A DNA stretch of 64,000 bases from an uncultured Pseudomonadales bacterium. GTDB taxonomy: Bacteria > Pseudomonadota > Gammaproteobacteria > Pseudomonadales > CANNCY01. This document shows, piece by piece, positions 36,159-45,837 of this stretch (its first letter is position 1; each line of letters begins with the position of its first letter). A program made the translations under genes and the position numbers. The stretch is taken from NCBI GenBank assembly GCA_947503335.1, contig CANNCY010000005.1, positions 62,001 to 126,000 on the forward strand, in the 5' to 3' direction. A model generated the notes under the pieces. It was not told the DNA's origin, ran no database searches, and saw nothing but the letters and a program-made list of their open reading frames with translations.

Positions 36159-36743
36159 CTAATCGACTAATCCGTCGATTGCTTTCTCAATTGATTCGCG
36201 CGCTCTAAAGATACGCGAACGTACGGTACCCACCGGGCACCCCATTACCTCTGCAATATCGTCATAAGATAACCCTTCAAATTCGCGAAGTGTAACTGCC
36301 ACACGCAATTCTTCGGGTAAATCTTGCAACGCCTGCTTAATCTTTGCCTCTAACTGCTCTACCGCGATGTTAGCATCGGGGCTGGCCTGATCGCGCATCA
36401 AGTGATCGGCGTCTATAGACTCTGGATCATCGATATCAACATCACTTGATGGTCTACGACTAAGCGATACCATGTGATTCTTGGCAGTGTTAATAGCAAT
36501 TCGGTACAGCCAAGTATAAAAAGCGCTGTCACCACGAAATTTATCAAGGGCGTTATAAGCCTTAATGAAAGCCTCTTGGGCCACATCAGGCACATCATCT
36601 GGTCTGCTCAAATAGCGGCTAACCACCGACATTACCTTATGTTGGTATTTAGTTACCAACAGGTCAAATGCGCGGTGATCCCCTGCCTTGGCTCGCTCGA
36701 CCAGTTGTTGGTCGGCGGTATTGTCGTCGAGCCTTGCGGCCAT
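36159..36743 (-). CDS. rpoE: RNA polymerase sigma-E factor (AlgU/RpoE, ECF family)
   Basis: This ECF sigma factor controls the envelope-stress regulon. The 194-residue protein has region 2 (ERAKAGDHRAFDLLVTKYQHKVMSVV, then DVAQEAFIKAYNALDKFRGDSAFYTWLYRIA) and region 4 (LPEELRVAVTLREFEGLSYDDIAEVMGCPVGTVRSRIFRARE). ATG 36743 (MAARLDDNTADQQLVERA) is used because GGAG lies six bases upstream and it aligns with AlgU; the longer reading frame up to 36824 reaches into the promoter. It heads the rseA-rseB-rseC-mucD operon and has its own sigma-E-like promoter upstream. Confidence 0.96.
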   Translation of the reverse strand: MAARLDDNTADQQLVERAKAGDHRAFDLLVTKYQHKVMSVVSRYLSRPDDVPDVAQEAFIKAYNALDKFRGDSAFYTWLYRIAINTAKNHMVSLSRRPSSDVDIDDPESIDADHLMRDQASPDANIAVEQLEAKIKQALQDLPEELRVAVTLREFEGLSYDDIAEVMGCPVGTVRSRIFRARESIEKAIDGLVD

Positions 36744-36787
36744 CCCTTTCTCCGTAAAATACTGCTTTACTGTCACGGCTATATACC

Positions 36788-36815
36788 TATGACCATCGCT
36801 ATTGTATATGGTTCC
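36788..36815 (-). promoter_or_regulatory. Candidate sigma-E autoregulatory promoter of rpoE
   Basis: On the minus strand GGAACCA is followed, after 16 bases, by TCATA. This is close to the sigma-E consensus (GGAACTT-N16-TCTGA) with the correct spacing. The -10 ends 45 bases before the rpoE ATG. rpoE autoregulation is established in E. coli and Pseudomonas. Confidence 0.5.
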
Positions 36816-36819
36816 GCGA

Positions 36820-36848
36820 TACAAATTCTACGTGACCTTGTCTATAAT
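36820..36848 (+). promoter_or_regulatory. Candidate nadB promoter
   Basis: A perfect TATAAT at 36843-36848 lies 28 bases before the nadB ATG. The best -35 is weak (TACAAA at 36820, 17-base spacing). The rpoE and nadB control regions share the 133-bp divergent gap. Confidence 0.4.
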
Positions 36849-36876
36849 CGGCCATCTAACCATAAAGAGAAGTTAC

Positions 36877-38487
36877 ATGGGTCATCCGATTTACGATGTT
36901 TTGATCGTTGGCAGCGGCGCTGCAGGCCTTTCTACGGCACTGTATTTACCCGATCACCTCAATATTGCCGTGATCGCCAAAGACAACTTAAAAGAAGGCG
37001 CCACGCGATATGCCCAAGGCGGTATCGCCGCTGTATTAGACGAGGCCGACTCTATAGATCGCCACGTAGCCGACACTCTCGACGCCGGTGCAGGCCTGTG
37101 CCACCCCGAAACAGTTCGATTCACCTCTGAGCGCAGTCGCGCCGCAATTGACCGCCTGGTTAAACTGGGTGTCGAATTTGACCGAACCGAAGATGACCAA
37201 TTTCACCTTACCCAAGAAGGCGGCCACAGCCATCGACGCATCATCCACTCAGCAGATCGCACCGGTAAAGCAGTATCAAACTCGCTTGTAGATCAAGCCT
37301 GCTCGGCAAAGAACATTCATCTTTTTGATCACTTTACCGCCGTTGATCTGATCAAAGAACCTAACCGCGACTCTGGCAAGCTGCGCTGCTCTGGCGCCTA
37401 TGTACTCAATCAAGAAACAAGTAATGTTGAGCTGTTACAAGCTAAGTTTGTTGTCATTGCTACAGGCGGCGCCTCTAAGGTTTACCTATACACTTCAAAC
37501 CCTGACAGCTCTAGCGGCGACGGTATCGCCATGGCATGGCGCGCGGGCTGTCGTGTAGGCAATTTAGAGTTTAACCAGTTTCACCCAACCTGCCTGTATC
37601 ATCCACAAGCAAAGACATTCTTGGTTACCGAAGCACTCCGCGGCGAAGGCGCGCATCTGAAGCTACCCAATGGTGAGCGCTTTATGCAGCGTTTTGACGA
37701 ACGCCTAGAACTCGCCCCACGCGACATCGTGGCCAGAGCCATTGACCACGAGATGAAACGCCTAGGTGCAGACTGCCTGTATTTAGATATCAGTCACAAA
37801 CCTGCAGAGATGATCGAACAGCATTTTCCGACGGTAAAAGCCGAGTGCCTAAAGTATGGGATTGATATCACTAAACAGCCGATTCCGATCGTGCCTGCTG
37901 CCCACTACACCTGCGGCGGTATCGTGACCGACCATCAGGGCAAAACTGATTTAGAAAACCTTTATGCCGTGGGCGAGTGTGCATTCACCGGGCTTCACGG
38001 TGCCAACCGTATGGCTAGTAACTCACTTCTCGAATGCTTAGTGTTTGCACAAAGCGCCGCCGAAGACATCGTGCAACGCATAGACAAAGTTAAGCCGCCC
38101 AAACTTGCCGTTTCTTGGGATGCGAGCCAAGTAACCGATTCAGATGAAGCCGTTGTGATCTCGCATAACTGGGACGAGCTTCGACGCTTTATGTGGGATT
38201 ACGTAGGCATTGTGCGTACCAAAAAGCGCTTAAGCCGTGCCGAGCGCCGCGTTAAACTGCTACAAAGAGAAATCACTGAATATTACAGCCATTTTAAAGT
38301 TACCAACGATCTACTAGAGCTTCGTAACCTTGCAACGGTTGCACAATTGATTATCTGGTCTGCCCAATCTCGCAAAGAGAGCCGTGGGCTTCACTTTACA
38401 AGCGACTACCCAGAGCGATCAGACATTGCACGCGACACAATTCTAGTGCCCCGCAACTTTGCAGGGCAGCAAGTAATCGTGAATTAA
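36877..38487 (+). CDS. nadB: L-aspartate oxidase
   Basis: NadB oxidises L-aspartate to iminoaspartate, the first step of de novo NAD synthesis. The 536-residue flavoprotein has the FAD-binding [13 protein letters not shown] near residue 12 and the active-site region [27 protein letters not shown] lies near 120. Later come [13 protein letters not shown] and ALRGEGAHL, plus the C-terminal [16 protein letters not shown]. The start was set at ATG 36877 ([14 protein letters not shown]), preceded by AGAGAAG; the earlier frame overlaps the promoter region. It is divergent from rpoE, a gene pair seen in Pseudomonas and E. coli. Confidence 0.96.
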   Translation: MGHPIYDVLIVGSGAAGLSTALYLPDHLNIAVIAKDNLKEGATRYAQGGIAAVLDEADSIDRHVADTLDAGAGLCHPETVRFTSERSRAAIDRLVKLGVEFDRTEDDQFHLTQEGGHSHRRIIHSADRTGKAVSNSLVDQACSAKNIHLFDHFTAVDLIKEPNRDSGKLRCSGAYVLNQETSNVELLQAKFVVIATGGASKVYLYTSNPDSSSGDGIAMAWRAGCRVGNLEFNQFHPTCLYHPQAKTFLVTEALRGEGAHLKLPNGERFMQRFDERLELAPRDIVARAIDHEMKRLGADCLYLDISHKPAEMIEQHFPTVKAECLKYGIDITKQPIPIVPAAHYTCGGIVTDHQGKTDLENLYAVGECAFTGLHGANRMASNSLLECLVFAQSAAEDIVQRIDKVKPPKLAVSWDASQVTDSDEAVVISHNWDELRRFMWDYVGIVRTKKRLSRAERRVKLLQREITEYYSHFKVTNDLLELRNLATVAQLIIWSAQSRKESRGLHFTSDYPERSDIARDTILVPRNFAGQQVIVN

Positions 38488-38505
38488 ATGGTTTAGCCGT
38501 AAGAA

Positions 38506-38946
38506 CTACGGCTTATTAGACTGGCTCTGTTGCTCGATCGCCCAACGTCGAAAACGGGCATTAGCAGCAGGCGCCAAAGAATCACTAAATAAGCTAAGAA
38601 CAAGCCGTTTACCCGACGGCAAGTGCCCTACTACACGCACCACTAGAGATAGCACATAAACCTTATCTAGTTTTAGCTCGACCCAACCGTCTTCATCTGA
38701 CTGCCTTGAACCGACGAATACCTCTAACTTGCGGCCCTCGATGGCAAGCGCCTGAACATGACCCGCCCACCAGGCGTTGGCCCAGATGAAAAAACTACCG
38801 GCAAACAACACGCCCATCGGCAGCAACATAGATTCGGGTAATGGCAGCTTAAACAACCAAACACTTAATACCGCATACAACAACGCAACACAGCCTAGAT
38901 ACTGGGGCGATCGATATAATGCGATAATCTGTTTAGTTTGAGCCAT
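38506..38946 (-). CDS. YgfX-like inner-membrane protein (CptA family)
   Basis: This 146-residue protein has two adjacent membrane spans (about 17-38 and 42-62) and a C-terminal soluble domain containing WVELKLDKVYVL and FRRWA near the end, as in YgfX. In E. coli YgfX is encoded with SdhE and has been described as affecting MreB/FtsZ, although the toxin role is disputed. ATG 38946 overlaps the sdhE stop by 14 bases. A 7-bp hairpin (AGCCGTA / TACGGCT, 38495-38513) spans its stop codon and could be a weak terminator between it and nadB. Confidence 0.75.
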   Translation of the reverse strand: MAQTKQIIALYRSPQYLGCVALLYAVLSVWLFKLPLPESMLLPMGVLFAGSFFIWANAWWAGHVQALAIEGRKLEVFVGSRQSDEDGWVELKLDKVYVLSLVVRVVGHLPSGKRLVLSLFSDSLAPAANARFRRWAIEQQSQSNKP

Positions 38947-39190
38947 GGTGCGCTTTCACCTCTTTAACTATCTGAACTATCTCTTGATCGTCTGGAACCT
39001 TATGCCCCATAAACCAAGCGAAGATATCTTGATCTTCACAGTCTAGCAGACGCTTATACAGACGTTTAGTTTCTTCACTAGCACTTGGGTATACTTCTTT
39101 AGCATAGGGCATCAGAAGAATGTCAATTTCTAACATGCCTCTGCGACTATGCCAGTAGACGCGATTATTGTCGGCAGCTTGATCGGCCAT
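38933..39190 (-). CDS. sdhE: FAD assembly factor SdhE
   Basis: SdhE promotes covalent flavinylation of succinate dehydrogenase and fumarate reductase. The 85-residue protein has the invariant RRGMLEIDILLMPY motif near residue 16 (RGxxE) and the helical CEDQDIFAWFMG segment near 51. The order ygfX-sdhE divergent from ygfZ is that of E. coli. ATG 39190 begins MADQAADNN. Confidence 0.94.
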   Translation of the reverse strand: MADQAADNNRVYWHSRRGMLEIDILLMPYAKEVYPSASEETKRLYKRLLDCEDQDIFAWFMGHKVPDDQEIVQIVKEVKAHHGSN

Positions 39191-39299
39191 AACCCCTCTT
39201 AAAGGTCAGTAGTTGTAAATCTGTAGTTCAGTATACCGCGATGCCCCTCGCTTGGGTTACTATTATTGCCATCATTAAAATATTATACGGAGCCCATCT

Positions 39300-40079
39300 G
39301 TGCCAGCCACCGCCTTACCTATGCGTGCCATTATCTGTGAGGGGCCAGACGCCACCTCTTTCTTAGAGGGCCAGGTTACCGCCAAAGTCAGTGATTTACA
39401 GCCAAATCAATGGCGTTGGGCCGCCCATTGCAATGCCAAGGGGCGCATGCACAGCTTATTGCAAATAGTTCGTTTTAAAGATGATTTAGTTTGGCTAATC
39501 GCGACCGAGCAGAATGCCGAATACGCAATGGCGCAGCTAGCCAAATACGCTGTGTTCTCAAAGCTAACCATGAGCCTAGCTGAACAACCCTTTTACGGTG
39601 TTATTGATTGCAATGACTTAACGCCAGGCACCGTACAATCTGGCGACCACACCGAATTGCATTTAACAGCTAGCACCATGCTAACTACCGACGAAAATGC
39701 AGCGAACTGCAACGCCACCCAGTGGCATCAAGCCTGGGTATCCTCAGGTATGCCGTGGATGACCGAGGCGCTTGTGGGCGAGTTGATACCGCAATACATC
39801 GACTTAGACCTAATTGGCGGTATCGCATTTAACAAGGGCTGCTATCAAGGCCAAGAAGTGATCGCCCGACTTCACTTTAAAGGCAAATCTAAGAAGGTAC
39901 GCGCCCTAGCGCCATGCCAAGAGCCTAAATTAGTTGACGACCAAGGCCGTAAACGCGCCATTCTGCTGTCTGCCGGCTCACCAAGCCTATACTTGGTTGA
40001 CGAACGCAACCATACACAGCTATTTACTGAAGATAATCAACCGGTAGATCTACAAATATTATCGCCTATTCGTGACTAG
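39300..40079 (+). CDS. ygfZ: YgfZ/GcvT-fold protein, Fe-S cluster maturation factor
   Basis: YgfZ is a tetrahydrofolate-binding protein that supports a subset of Fe-S enzymes such as MiaB. The 259-residue protein has the GcvT-like N-terminal fold (AIICEGPDATSFLEGQVTAKV). The family signature is FNKGCYQGQEVIARLHFKG near residue 180, with the key cysteine. It is shorter than the 326-residue E. coli protein. The start is GTG 39300, chosen for GGAG seven bases upstream. It lies 109 bases from the divergent sdhE; the HDOD gene follows. Confidence 0.92.
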   Translation: MPATALPMRAIICEGPDATSFLEGQVTAKVSDLQPNQWRWAAHCNAKGRMHSLLQIVRFKDDLVWLIATEQNAEYAMAQLAKYAVFSKLTMSLAEQPFYGVIDCNDLTPGTVQSGDHTELHLTASTMLTTDENAANCNATQWHQAWVSSGMPWMTEALVGELIPQYIDLDLIGGIAFNKGCYQGQEVIARLHFKGKSKKVRALAPCQEPKLVDDQGRKRAILLSAGSPSLYLVDERNHTQLFTEDNQPVDLQILSPIRD

Positions 40080-40152
40080 GCTATTTTCGCGAAATCTGTC
40101 TAGACTGATAAAAAGCGGTCTAGACGGGCATGAGCGAGGTAGTAGCCGTACA

Positions 40153-40977
40153 ATGAGCGACGCGATAGTAAAGCTTGAACGCACGCTGTATCAATTAATT
40201 GAAGACGAGAAGCTGGTTTTACCAACGCTTCCTGAGGTCGCTATACAAATTCGCCAAGCTATGGCCGATAGCGAGATTGGTATTGCTCAGCTTACCAAGG
40301 TGTTATCACGCGATGCCGCCCTTTCGGCAAGACTAGTGAAGGTTGCGAACAGCCCCCTATTCAGAGGCCAGAGCGAAATCACCGACATTCAGATGGCGGT
40401 GTCGCGCCTTGGGCGAGATTACACCTGCAACCTTGCGACAGGTCTAGCCGTGGAGCAGATGTTCAAAGCTAGCAACCCGATGATTAACAAAAAGCTTCGC
40501 GAGGTCTGGAACCAAAGCACCCAAGTGGCCAGTGTCGCCCACGTACTCGCCAAACATTACACCCAGATACCTGCCGACCAAGCTACATTAGCGGGCTTGA
40601 TGCATCTAATTGGCGTATTGCCCGTGATTACCTTTGCCGAAAAACACCCCAACGTCATTAAAAGCGCAGAAATACTCGACAAAGTCGTGACCTCAATTCA
40701 CCCTGGGCTTGGCACCCATTTACTTCAACACTGGGGCTTTGCCGACGAACTCGCCGTTGTGCCCGAGCAGGCAGCAAAACCCTACCGAGTAGCCAGTCAG
40801 GCAGACTTAGCTGACGTCATTTTGGTAGCACGCCTTCAGTCGGTAGACGCCGACTGCGGCACAGAGTTAGAAAAGGTCAGTGCCTTTGCACGCTTAGGCC
40901 TAAGTAATGATGTTGAAGAGCTTGAAGCTGAAGATATTAACGAAGAGATCGCTGAAGCGAACCAGCTGTTTAAGTAG
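40153..40977 (+). CDS. HDOD-domain signalling protein
   Basis: This is a 274-residue cytoplasmic protein dominated by an HDOD domain (PTLPEVAIQIRQAM to about residue 215; motifs LSRDAALSARLVKVANSPLF and AVSRLGRD). HDOD lacks the catalytic HD metal pair and is thought to act by protein or nucleotide contact in signal transduction. There is no second domain. ATG 40153 is the first good start; the upstream frame continues to GTG 40072 inside ygfZ, so a longer form coupled to ygfZ is possible. It is convergent with ung. Confidence 0.82.
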   Translation: MSDAIVKLERTLYQLIEDEKLVLPTLPEVAIQIRQAMADSEIGIAQLTKVLSRDAALSARLVKVANSPLFRGQSEITDIQMAVSRLGRDYTCNLATGLAVEQMFKASNPMINKKLREVWNQSTQVASVAHVLAKHYTQIPADQATLAGLMHLIGVLPVITFAEKHPNVIKSAEILDKVVTSIHPGLGTHLLQHWGFADELAVVPEQAAKPYRVASQADLADVILVARLQSVDADCGTELEKVSAFARLGLSNDVEELEAEDINEEIAEANQLFK

Positions 40978-41000
40978 CAGCACTAGTTACCACCAGCCAC

Positions 41001-41663
41001 TTAACGCCAATCGATCGGCGCTCGCCCCCACTGCTTTAACGCCTCGTTTGCCGCCGAAAAATGACCACAGCCCTTAAAACCTCGGTACACCGAAAGCGGC
41101 GACGGGTGACTTGTCGATAGAACCTGATGATGAGGTCTAATGAACTGCGCCTTTTGCTTAGCAAAGCCACCCCACAGCATAAATACGCGAGGTTTAGCGC
41201 TCTCACCTAGATAGGTCAAGATCGCATCAGTGATCGGTAGCCACCCCCAATCGGCATGGCCGCCGGCATCCGATTCAGGAACCGTCAGAGCAGAATTAAG
41301 CAACAGAACACCTTGCTCTGCCCAACGGGTTAGATCACCCGACAGATGCATAGGTTCGCCTATATCGCGTTCAATTTCGGTGTAGATGTTGCGCAGTGAT
41401 GGCGGCAGATCAACACCGTCTTGCACACTAAAGGCGAGGCCGTGAGCTTGATGAGGCCCGTGATAGGGATCTTGCCCTAAAATCACGACCTTCACGTCAG
41501 AGGGCTCTAATAAATCTAACGCGCGCCAAATATTACTCGCCTCGGGGTAAACCACGCCCTCTTGATAGGCTTGGTCAACTCGCCCCTGCAATTGCGCAAA
41601 ATTGGGCGAGTTTAGCTGCGGCGCCAATATCTGACGCCAGCTGTCACTGTTAGGTAACTGCAT
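41001..41663 (-). CDS. ung: Uracil-DNA glycosylase
   Basis: UNG removes uracil from DNA in base-excision repair. The 220-residue protein has the water-activating loop GQDPYHGPHQAHGLAFSV near residue 59, LLLNSALTV and the DNA-intercalation HPSPLSVYRG near 180. ATG 41663 (MQLPNSDSW) gives the usual length; TTG 41675 with GAAGG four bases upstream is an equally possible start that adds four residues. It follows the lysS stop by 12 bases and is probably co-transcribed. Confidence 0.95.
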   Translation of the reverse strand: MQLPNSDSWRQILAPQLNSPNFAQLQGRVDQAYQEGVVYPEASNIWRALDLLEPSDVKVVILGQDPYHGPHQAHGLAFSVQDGVDLPPSLRNIYTEIERDIGEPMHLSGDLTRWAEQGVLLLNSALTVPESDAGGHADWGWLPITDAILTYLGESAKPRVFMLWGGFAKQKAQFIRPHHQVLSTSHPSPLSVYRGFKGCGHFSAANEALKQWGRAPIDWR

Positions 41664-41675
41664 GCCTTTAAGCAA

Positions 41676-43184
41676 TTAGCCTTCGTGACGCATATGCGGG
41701 AACAACAATACGTCGCGAATACTTGGGCTGTCGGTAAAGAACATTACTAGACGGTCGATCCCAATACCCTCACCTGCTGTTGGCGGCATACCGTACTCAA
41801 GGGCACGAATATAGTCGGCATCAAAGTGCATCGCCTCGTCATCGCCTGCATCCTTTTCAGCGACCTGTGCATGAAAACGCTCGGCCTGATCGTCTGCATC
41901 GTTTAACTCGCTAAAGCCGTTCGCTAGCTCACGACCCGCCAAGAAAAACTCGAAACGGTCGGTGATGAACGGATTGTCGTTGTTCTTGCGAGCCAGCGGC
42001 GACACCTCGGTTGGGTATTCAGTGATAAAGGTAGGCTGAATCAGAAGGTGCTCAACGGTCTCGTCAAAGATCTCCATCTGAATCTTACCCAAGCCCCAAA
42101 TATCTTTAACCTGAATACCTAGCTTCTTAGCAGTAGCTGTTGCCGCCTCTAAGGTATCAATGTCACTAGCAGACATATCTGGGTTGTACTTTAGAATCGA
42201 GTCAAATACCGACAAACGCGCAAAGGGCTTTTCAAGATCAAACTCGGTGGTCGAGATCACTTCGCCTTCAGCATTCTTTTCAGTATTGATGATCGTGGTC
42301 GTACCCATCACGTTACGCGCAACTGTGCGTAGCATGTCTTCGGTTAGATCCATCAGGTCGTTGTAATCTGCGTACGCCTGGTAGAACTCAAGCATTGTGA
42401 ACTCTGGGTTATGGCGAGTAGACAAACCTTCGTTTCTAAAATTGCGGTTAATTTCGAATACACGATCAAAACCACCTACCACTAAACGCTTTAGGTATAG
42501 CTCTGGCGCTACACGCAAGAACAGATCCATATCTAGCGCATTATGGTGGGTTACAAATGGGCGTGCCGTTGCGCCACCAGGAATCACATGCATCATGGGG
42601 GTTTCTACCTCCATGAACTGATTGTCTTGTAGGTAGCGGCGAATCTCAGCAACCACTTTCGTGCGCACCTGAAAGGTATTGCGCGACTCTTCATTTACGA
42701 TCAGATCTACATAGCGCTGACGGTAACGGGTTTCCATATCTGAAAGGCCATGAAACTTTTCTGGCAACGGGCGCAGCGATTTGGTTAGTAGCTGATATTC
42801 GTCGCAGTTTACAAACAGGTCGCCTTTACCCGAACGCTCAAGCTTACCCTTAACACCAATGATGTCACCGATATCCCAACCGCCACTAGCTTCTTTGATC
42901 GCCTTCTGGGTTGTCTTATCAGCGTAAGCCTGAATACGACCGCTCACGTCTTGAACCAGCAAGAACGGGCCACGCTTTGCCATAATACGACCAGCGATCG
43001 ACACCTGAATGTCATCGGCCTCTAGGGTTGGCTTATCAAAAGATTCGTACTTAGCCTGTAGATCAGCGGCTTTATGCTCGGGGCGCCATTCGTTAGGAAA
43101 CGCATTACCCTGCTCGCGAATCATAGATAGCTTGCCGCGACGCTCTTCAATTAGCTTGTTAGTATCGTTCGAAGGTTGACTCAT
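41676..43184 (-). CDS. lysS: Lysyl-tRNA synthetase, class II
   Basis: This enzyme charges tRNA-Lys. The 502-residue protein has an N-terminal OB-fold anticodon domain (residues about 60-170; [25 protein letters not shown]). The class IIb catalytic domain follows, with motif 2 [20 protein letters not shown] and motif 3 [15 protein letters not shown]. The start ATG 43184 follows prfB by 24 bases; the prfB-lysS pair is the E. coli arrangement. Confidence 0.97.
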   Translation of the reverse strand: MSQPSNDTNKLIEERRGKLSMIREQGNAFPNEWRPEHKAADLQAKYESFDKPTLEADDIQVSIAGRIMAKRGPFLLVQDVSGRIQAYADKTTQKAIKEASGGWDIGDIIGVKGKLERSGKGDLFVNCDEYQLLTKSLRPLPEKFHGLSDMETRYRQRYVDLIVNEESRNTFQVRTKVVAEIRRYLQDNQFMEVETPMMHVIPGGATARPFVTHHNALDMDLFLRVAPELYLKRLVVGGFDRVFEINRNFRNEGLSTRHNPEFTMLEFYQAYADYNDLMDLTEDMLRTVARNVMGTTTIINTEKNAEGEVISTTEFDLEKPFARLSVFDSILKYNPDMSASDIDTLEAATATAKKLGIQVKDIWGLGKIQMEIFDETVEHLLIQPTFITEYPTEVSPLARKNNDNPFITDRFEFFLAGRELANGFSELNDADDQAERFHAQVAEKDAGDDEAMHFDADYIRALEYGMPPTAGEGIGIDRLVMFFTDSPSIRDVLLFPHMRHEG

Positions 43185-43208
43185 TTTCAGTGCTTCTCTC
43201 TTTCTTCT

Positions 43209-44304
43209 TTACAGACCAGCCTTTAGGCTCGCCTCAATAAACTTGTTTAGATCGCCATCAAGTACTGCTTGAGTATTTGAGGTTTCAACATTAGTACGCA
43301 AATCTTTAATGCGCGAGCTGTCTAATACGTAGCTACGAATCTGGCTACCCCAACCGATGTCAGCCTTGCTGTCTTCCATCGCCTGCTTTTCGCTGTTCAG
43401 CTTTTGCATCTCTAGCTCGTACAATTTCGCCTTTAGCTGCTTCATTGCCTTGTCGCGGTTTTGATGCTGCGAACGCTCGCTCTGACACTGCACTACAACG
43501 CCTGTTGGCTCGTGGGTAATACGTACCGCCGAGTCGGTGGTGTTTACGTGCTGACCGCCGGCACCCGATGCACGATAGGTATCTGTACGCAGGTCGGCAG
43601 GGTTAATGTCGATTTCGATATTATCGTCAATTTCGGGCGACACAAACACTGACGTAAACGATGTATGGCGACGGGCGCTAGAATCAAAGGGTGATTTACG
43701 TACTAAGCGGTGTACACCGGTTTCGGTACGCAACCAACCAAAGGCGTATTCGCCCTCAAAACGAATGGTAGCACTCTTGATACCAGCTACATCACCGGCA
43801 GAGGCTTCCATCAATTCAGTTTTAAAGCCATTGGCTTCGCCCCAACGAAGGTACATGCGCAATAGCATTTCGGCCCAGTCTTGCGCTTCAGTACCGCCAG
43901 AACCAGACTGAATATCAAGGTAAGCGCTGTTAGGATCCATCTTGCCCGAGAACATACGACGAAATTCTAGCGTCGCCAACTTGTTCTCTAGTTCGTCTAA
44001 CTCAGACTGAACTTCGTCAACGGTATCTTGATCTTCTTCGGCAACCGCCATTTCTAGTAGGTCTTGCATATCTGCAACACCTGCCTCCATCTCGTCGATG
44101 GTTTTAACAACAGCCTCTAGTGCCGAGCGCTCACGACCTAGATCTTGGGCGCGATCAGGGTCTTCCCATACACTTGGGTCACCTAGCTCTAGCTCGACCT
44201 CTTCTAGTCGGTCTTTCTTTTCAACGTAGTCAAAGATACCCCCTAAGCACATCGGTGCGCTGGGCGAGATCTTTCATCTGTACTCGTAGCGAGTTCACTT
44301 CCAT
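43209..44304 (-). CDS. prfB: Peptide chain release factor 2 (programmed +1 frameshift)
   Basis: RF2 releases peptides at UAA and UGA. It is made from two segments: bases 44304-44233 encode 24 residues ([20 protein letters not shown]...L), then TGA at 44232-44230 is bypassed by a +1 shift, and translation resumes at 44231 for 340 residues. Total length is 364, as in E. coli (365). Diagnostic motifs are RKSPFDS (tripeptide anticodon SPF) and [10 protein letters not shown] (GGQ catalytic loop). The shift site AGGGGG-TAT-CTT-TGA-C is identical in layout to the classical autoregulatory site. Do not read this gene as a 347-residue ORF beginning at 44252. Confidence 0.97.
44230..44244 (-). promoter_or_regulatory. 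RF2 programmed frameshift site
   Basis: On the minus strand AGGGGG (SD-like stimulator) is followed by TAT, the slippery CTT, and in-frame TGA with C as the next base. Low RF2 slows termination at this UGA and favours the +1 shift, so RF2 controls its own synthesis. Mechanism is established in E. coli. Confidence 0.95.
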
Positions 44305-44451
44305 CGATTTAGTACCAAAATGCGGCTATACAAAACAGCCCGCTAGTTTACTCTATGTCTTAAATAATTTATGCACAGACAATTACTATTGCCACGTTTT
44401 TAGGTAGTATCGGGTCAAGATCCCACAATCTAACAATAAAGGTGGTGATGT

Positions 44452-45837
44452 ATGCTTAAAACCTCGACCAAAACAGCCTACGGTATTGGCCAATTTGCCT
44501 GGGCTTCAAAAGACGTCATCTTTCACTACTTCGTTTTCTTCTTTTACACCCAAATCATGGGGTTGTCGGCGAGCTTGGCAGGCCTAGCCGCCTTGATTGC
44601 ACTGGTATTTGACGCGCTTTCTGACCCCATAGTGGCACAACTATCTGACCGATTTAAAGCAGGTAAATGGGGGCGTCGCCATCCGTTCATGATTGCTGCC
44701 TCAATACCCTATTCGGTGGCGCTAGTACTGATCTTTATGCCCCCGTCAGACTTAAGCCAGATGCAACTGTTTGCTTGGTTGGTGGTAATTTCAGTGGTCG
44801 TTCGTACCCTTATCACCGTTTTCTCGGTACCCCACTGGTCGCTAGGCTCTGAACTGAGCAGCGACTATAACGAGCGCACTGCTATTACTAGTTACCGTAA
44901 CGCTTATGGCTACCTTGGCGGCATTCTTATTCAAGTGGCAGCCTGGTACTTTATTTTGCCAAACTTTGCCCCAGAAGAACTTGCCAACGGCTATCAGACC
45001 GTTGCCATCGTGGCCGCCCTTTTCGCCTTTATCGGCATGGTTACCGCTATTGTTGGTACTCGCCCCATTATTAGTGAACTACCCCAACATCACTCAGGGC
45101 AGTCGCGCTCGATTATAGGCGCGTATAAAGAAATCTTTCAGGTAATGAGCTTTCATCGCTACCGCCCGCTTCAACTGTCTTTGCTAATCTCAGCAAGCGT
45201 TGTCGGTATGACCTCGACGCTAGTGCTGCATATCAACACCTACATCTATGGGTTCTCAGCCGTACAACAGGGTACATTTATGCTGAGCGTACTGATTGCG
45301 ATTATCCCATCAGTACTACTAGCCAAATGGGGCACGAAGAAACTAGGCAAACCGATCGCTGCACGAAACTTTTATATTTTAGGCAGCGTCATCGCCGCAC
45401 CGATGGTTGTACTAGCGGCCTACGGATTTTTGCCTGATAAAGGCTCTACCGCATTACTTGCTATCGTGTGCACCGTTATTGCGATTAATCAAACAGGCTA
45501 TATCGCCTACATCAATACCGCCCATGCGATGATTCCTGACATTGTTGACGAGTACGAACAAGAATATGGCGAGCGGCGCGAAGCAGTTTTCTTTGCGGCG
45601 TTATTATTTATTGGCAAGGTAACCTTTGGTATCGGCACTGCATTAGCCGGTTTGGCGGTGCAATTTTCGGGTATCACACCCGACACAACCGCTGCGTCAC
45701 TAACCTCTGAGCAAGCCATCAGATTAGCCTGGGTAGCAGGGCCTGCTGCCTGCTGCTTAGCGGTTATTTCAGCGATGATTCTGATGTATTACCGCCCAAC
45801 TGCAGCAACTGAAAGAAAAGCAAGCCTAGCTAGCTAG
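44452..45837 (+). CDS. GPH-family sugar:cation symporter (MFS)
   Basis: This is a 461-residue inner-membrane transporter with about 12 hydrophobic helices. The N-terminal region (MLKTSTKTAYGIGQFAWASKD) and ALIALVFDALSDPIVAQLSDR, followed by KWGRRHPFM, match the glycoside-pentoside-hexuronide:cation family (MelB-like). The substrate is not deducible. AAGGTGG lies six bases before the ATG. It is an isolated plus-strand gene between prfB and recJ, without sugar-metabolism neighbours, and overlaps the recJ stop by eight bases. Confidence 0.85.
   Translation: MLKTSTKTAYGIGQFAWASKDVIFHYFVFFFYTQIMGLSASLAGLAALIALVFDALSDPIVAQLSDRFKAGKWGRRHPFMIAASIPYSVALVLIFMPPSDLSQMQLFAWLVVISVVVRTLITVFSVPHWSLGSELSSDYNERTAITSYRNAYGYLGGILIQVAAWYFILPNFAPEELANGYQTVAIVAALFAFIGMVTAIVGTRPIISELPQHHSGQSRSIIGAYKEIFQVMSFHRYRPLQLSLLISASVVGMTSTLVLHINTYIYGFSAVQQGTFMLSVLIAIIPSVLLAKWGTKKLGKPIAARNFYILGSVIAAPMVVLAAYGFLPDKGSTALLAIVCTVIAINQTGYIAYINTAHAMIPDIVDEYEQEYGERREAVFFAALLFIGKVTFGIGTALAGLAVQFSGITPDTTAASLTSEQAIRLAWVAGPAACCLAVISAMILMYYRPTAATERKASLAS

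Noticed and set aside
38495-38513. Hairpin at the nadB-ygfX junction as a definite terminator
   Set aside because: The 7-bp stem has no T tract on either strand; mentioned only as a weak possibility in the ygfX entry.
43209-44252. RF2 as an uninterrupted ORF starting MCLGGIF
   Set aside because: The zero-frame leader and the AGGGGG-TAT-CTT-TGA-C site show a programmed frameshift instead.
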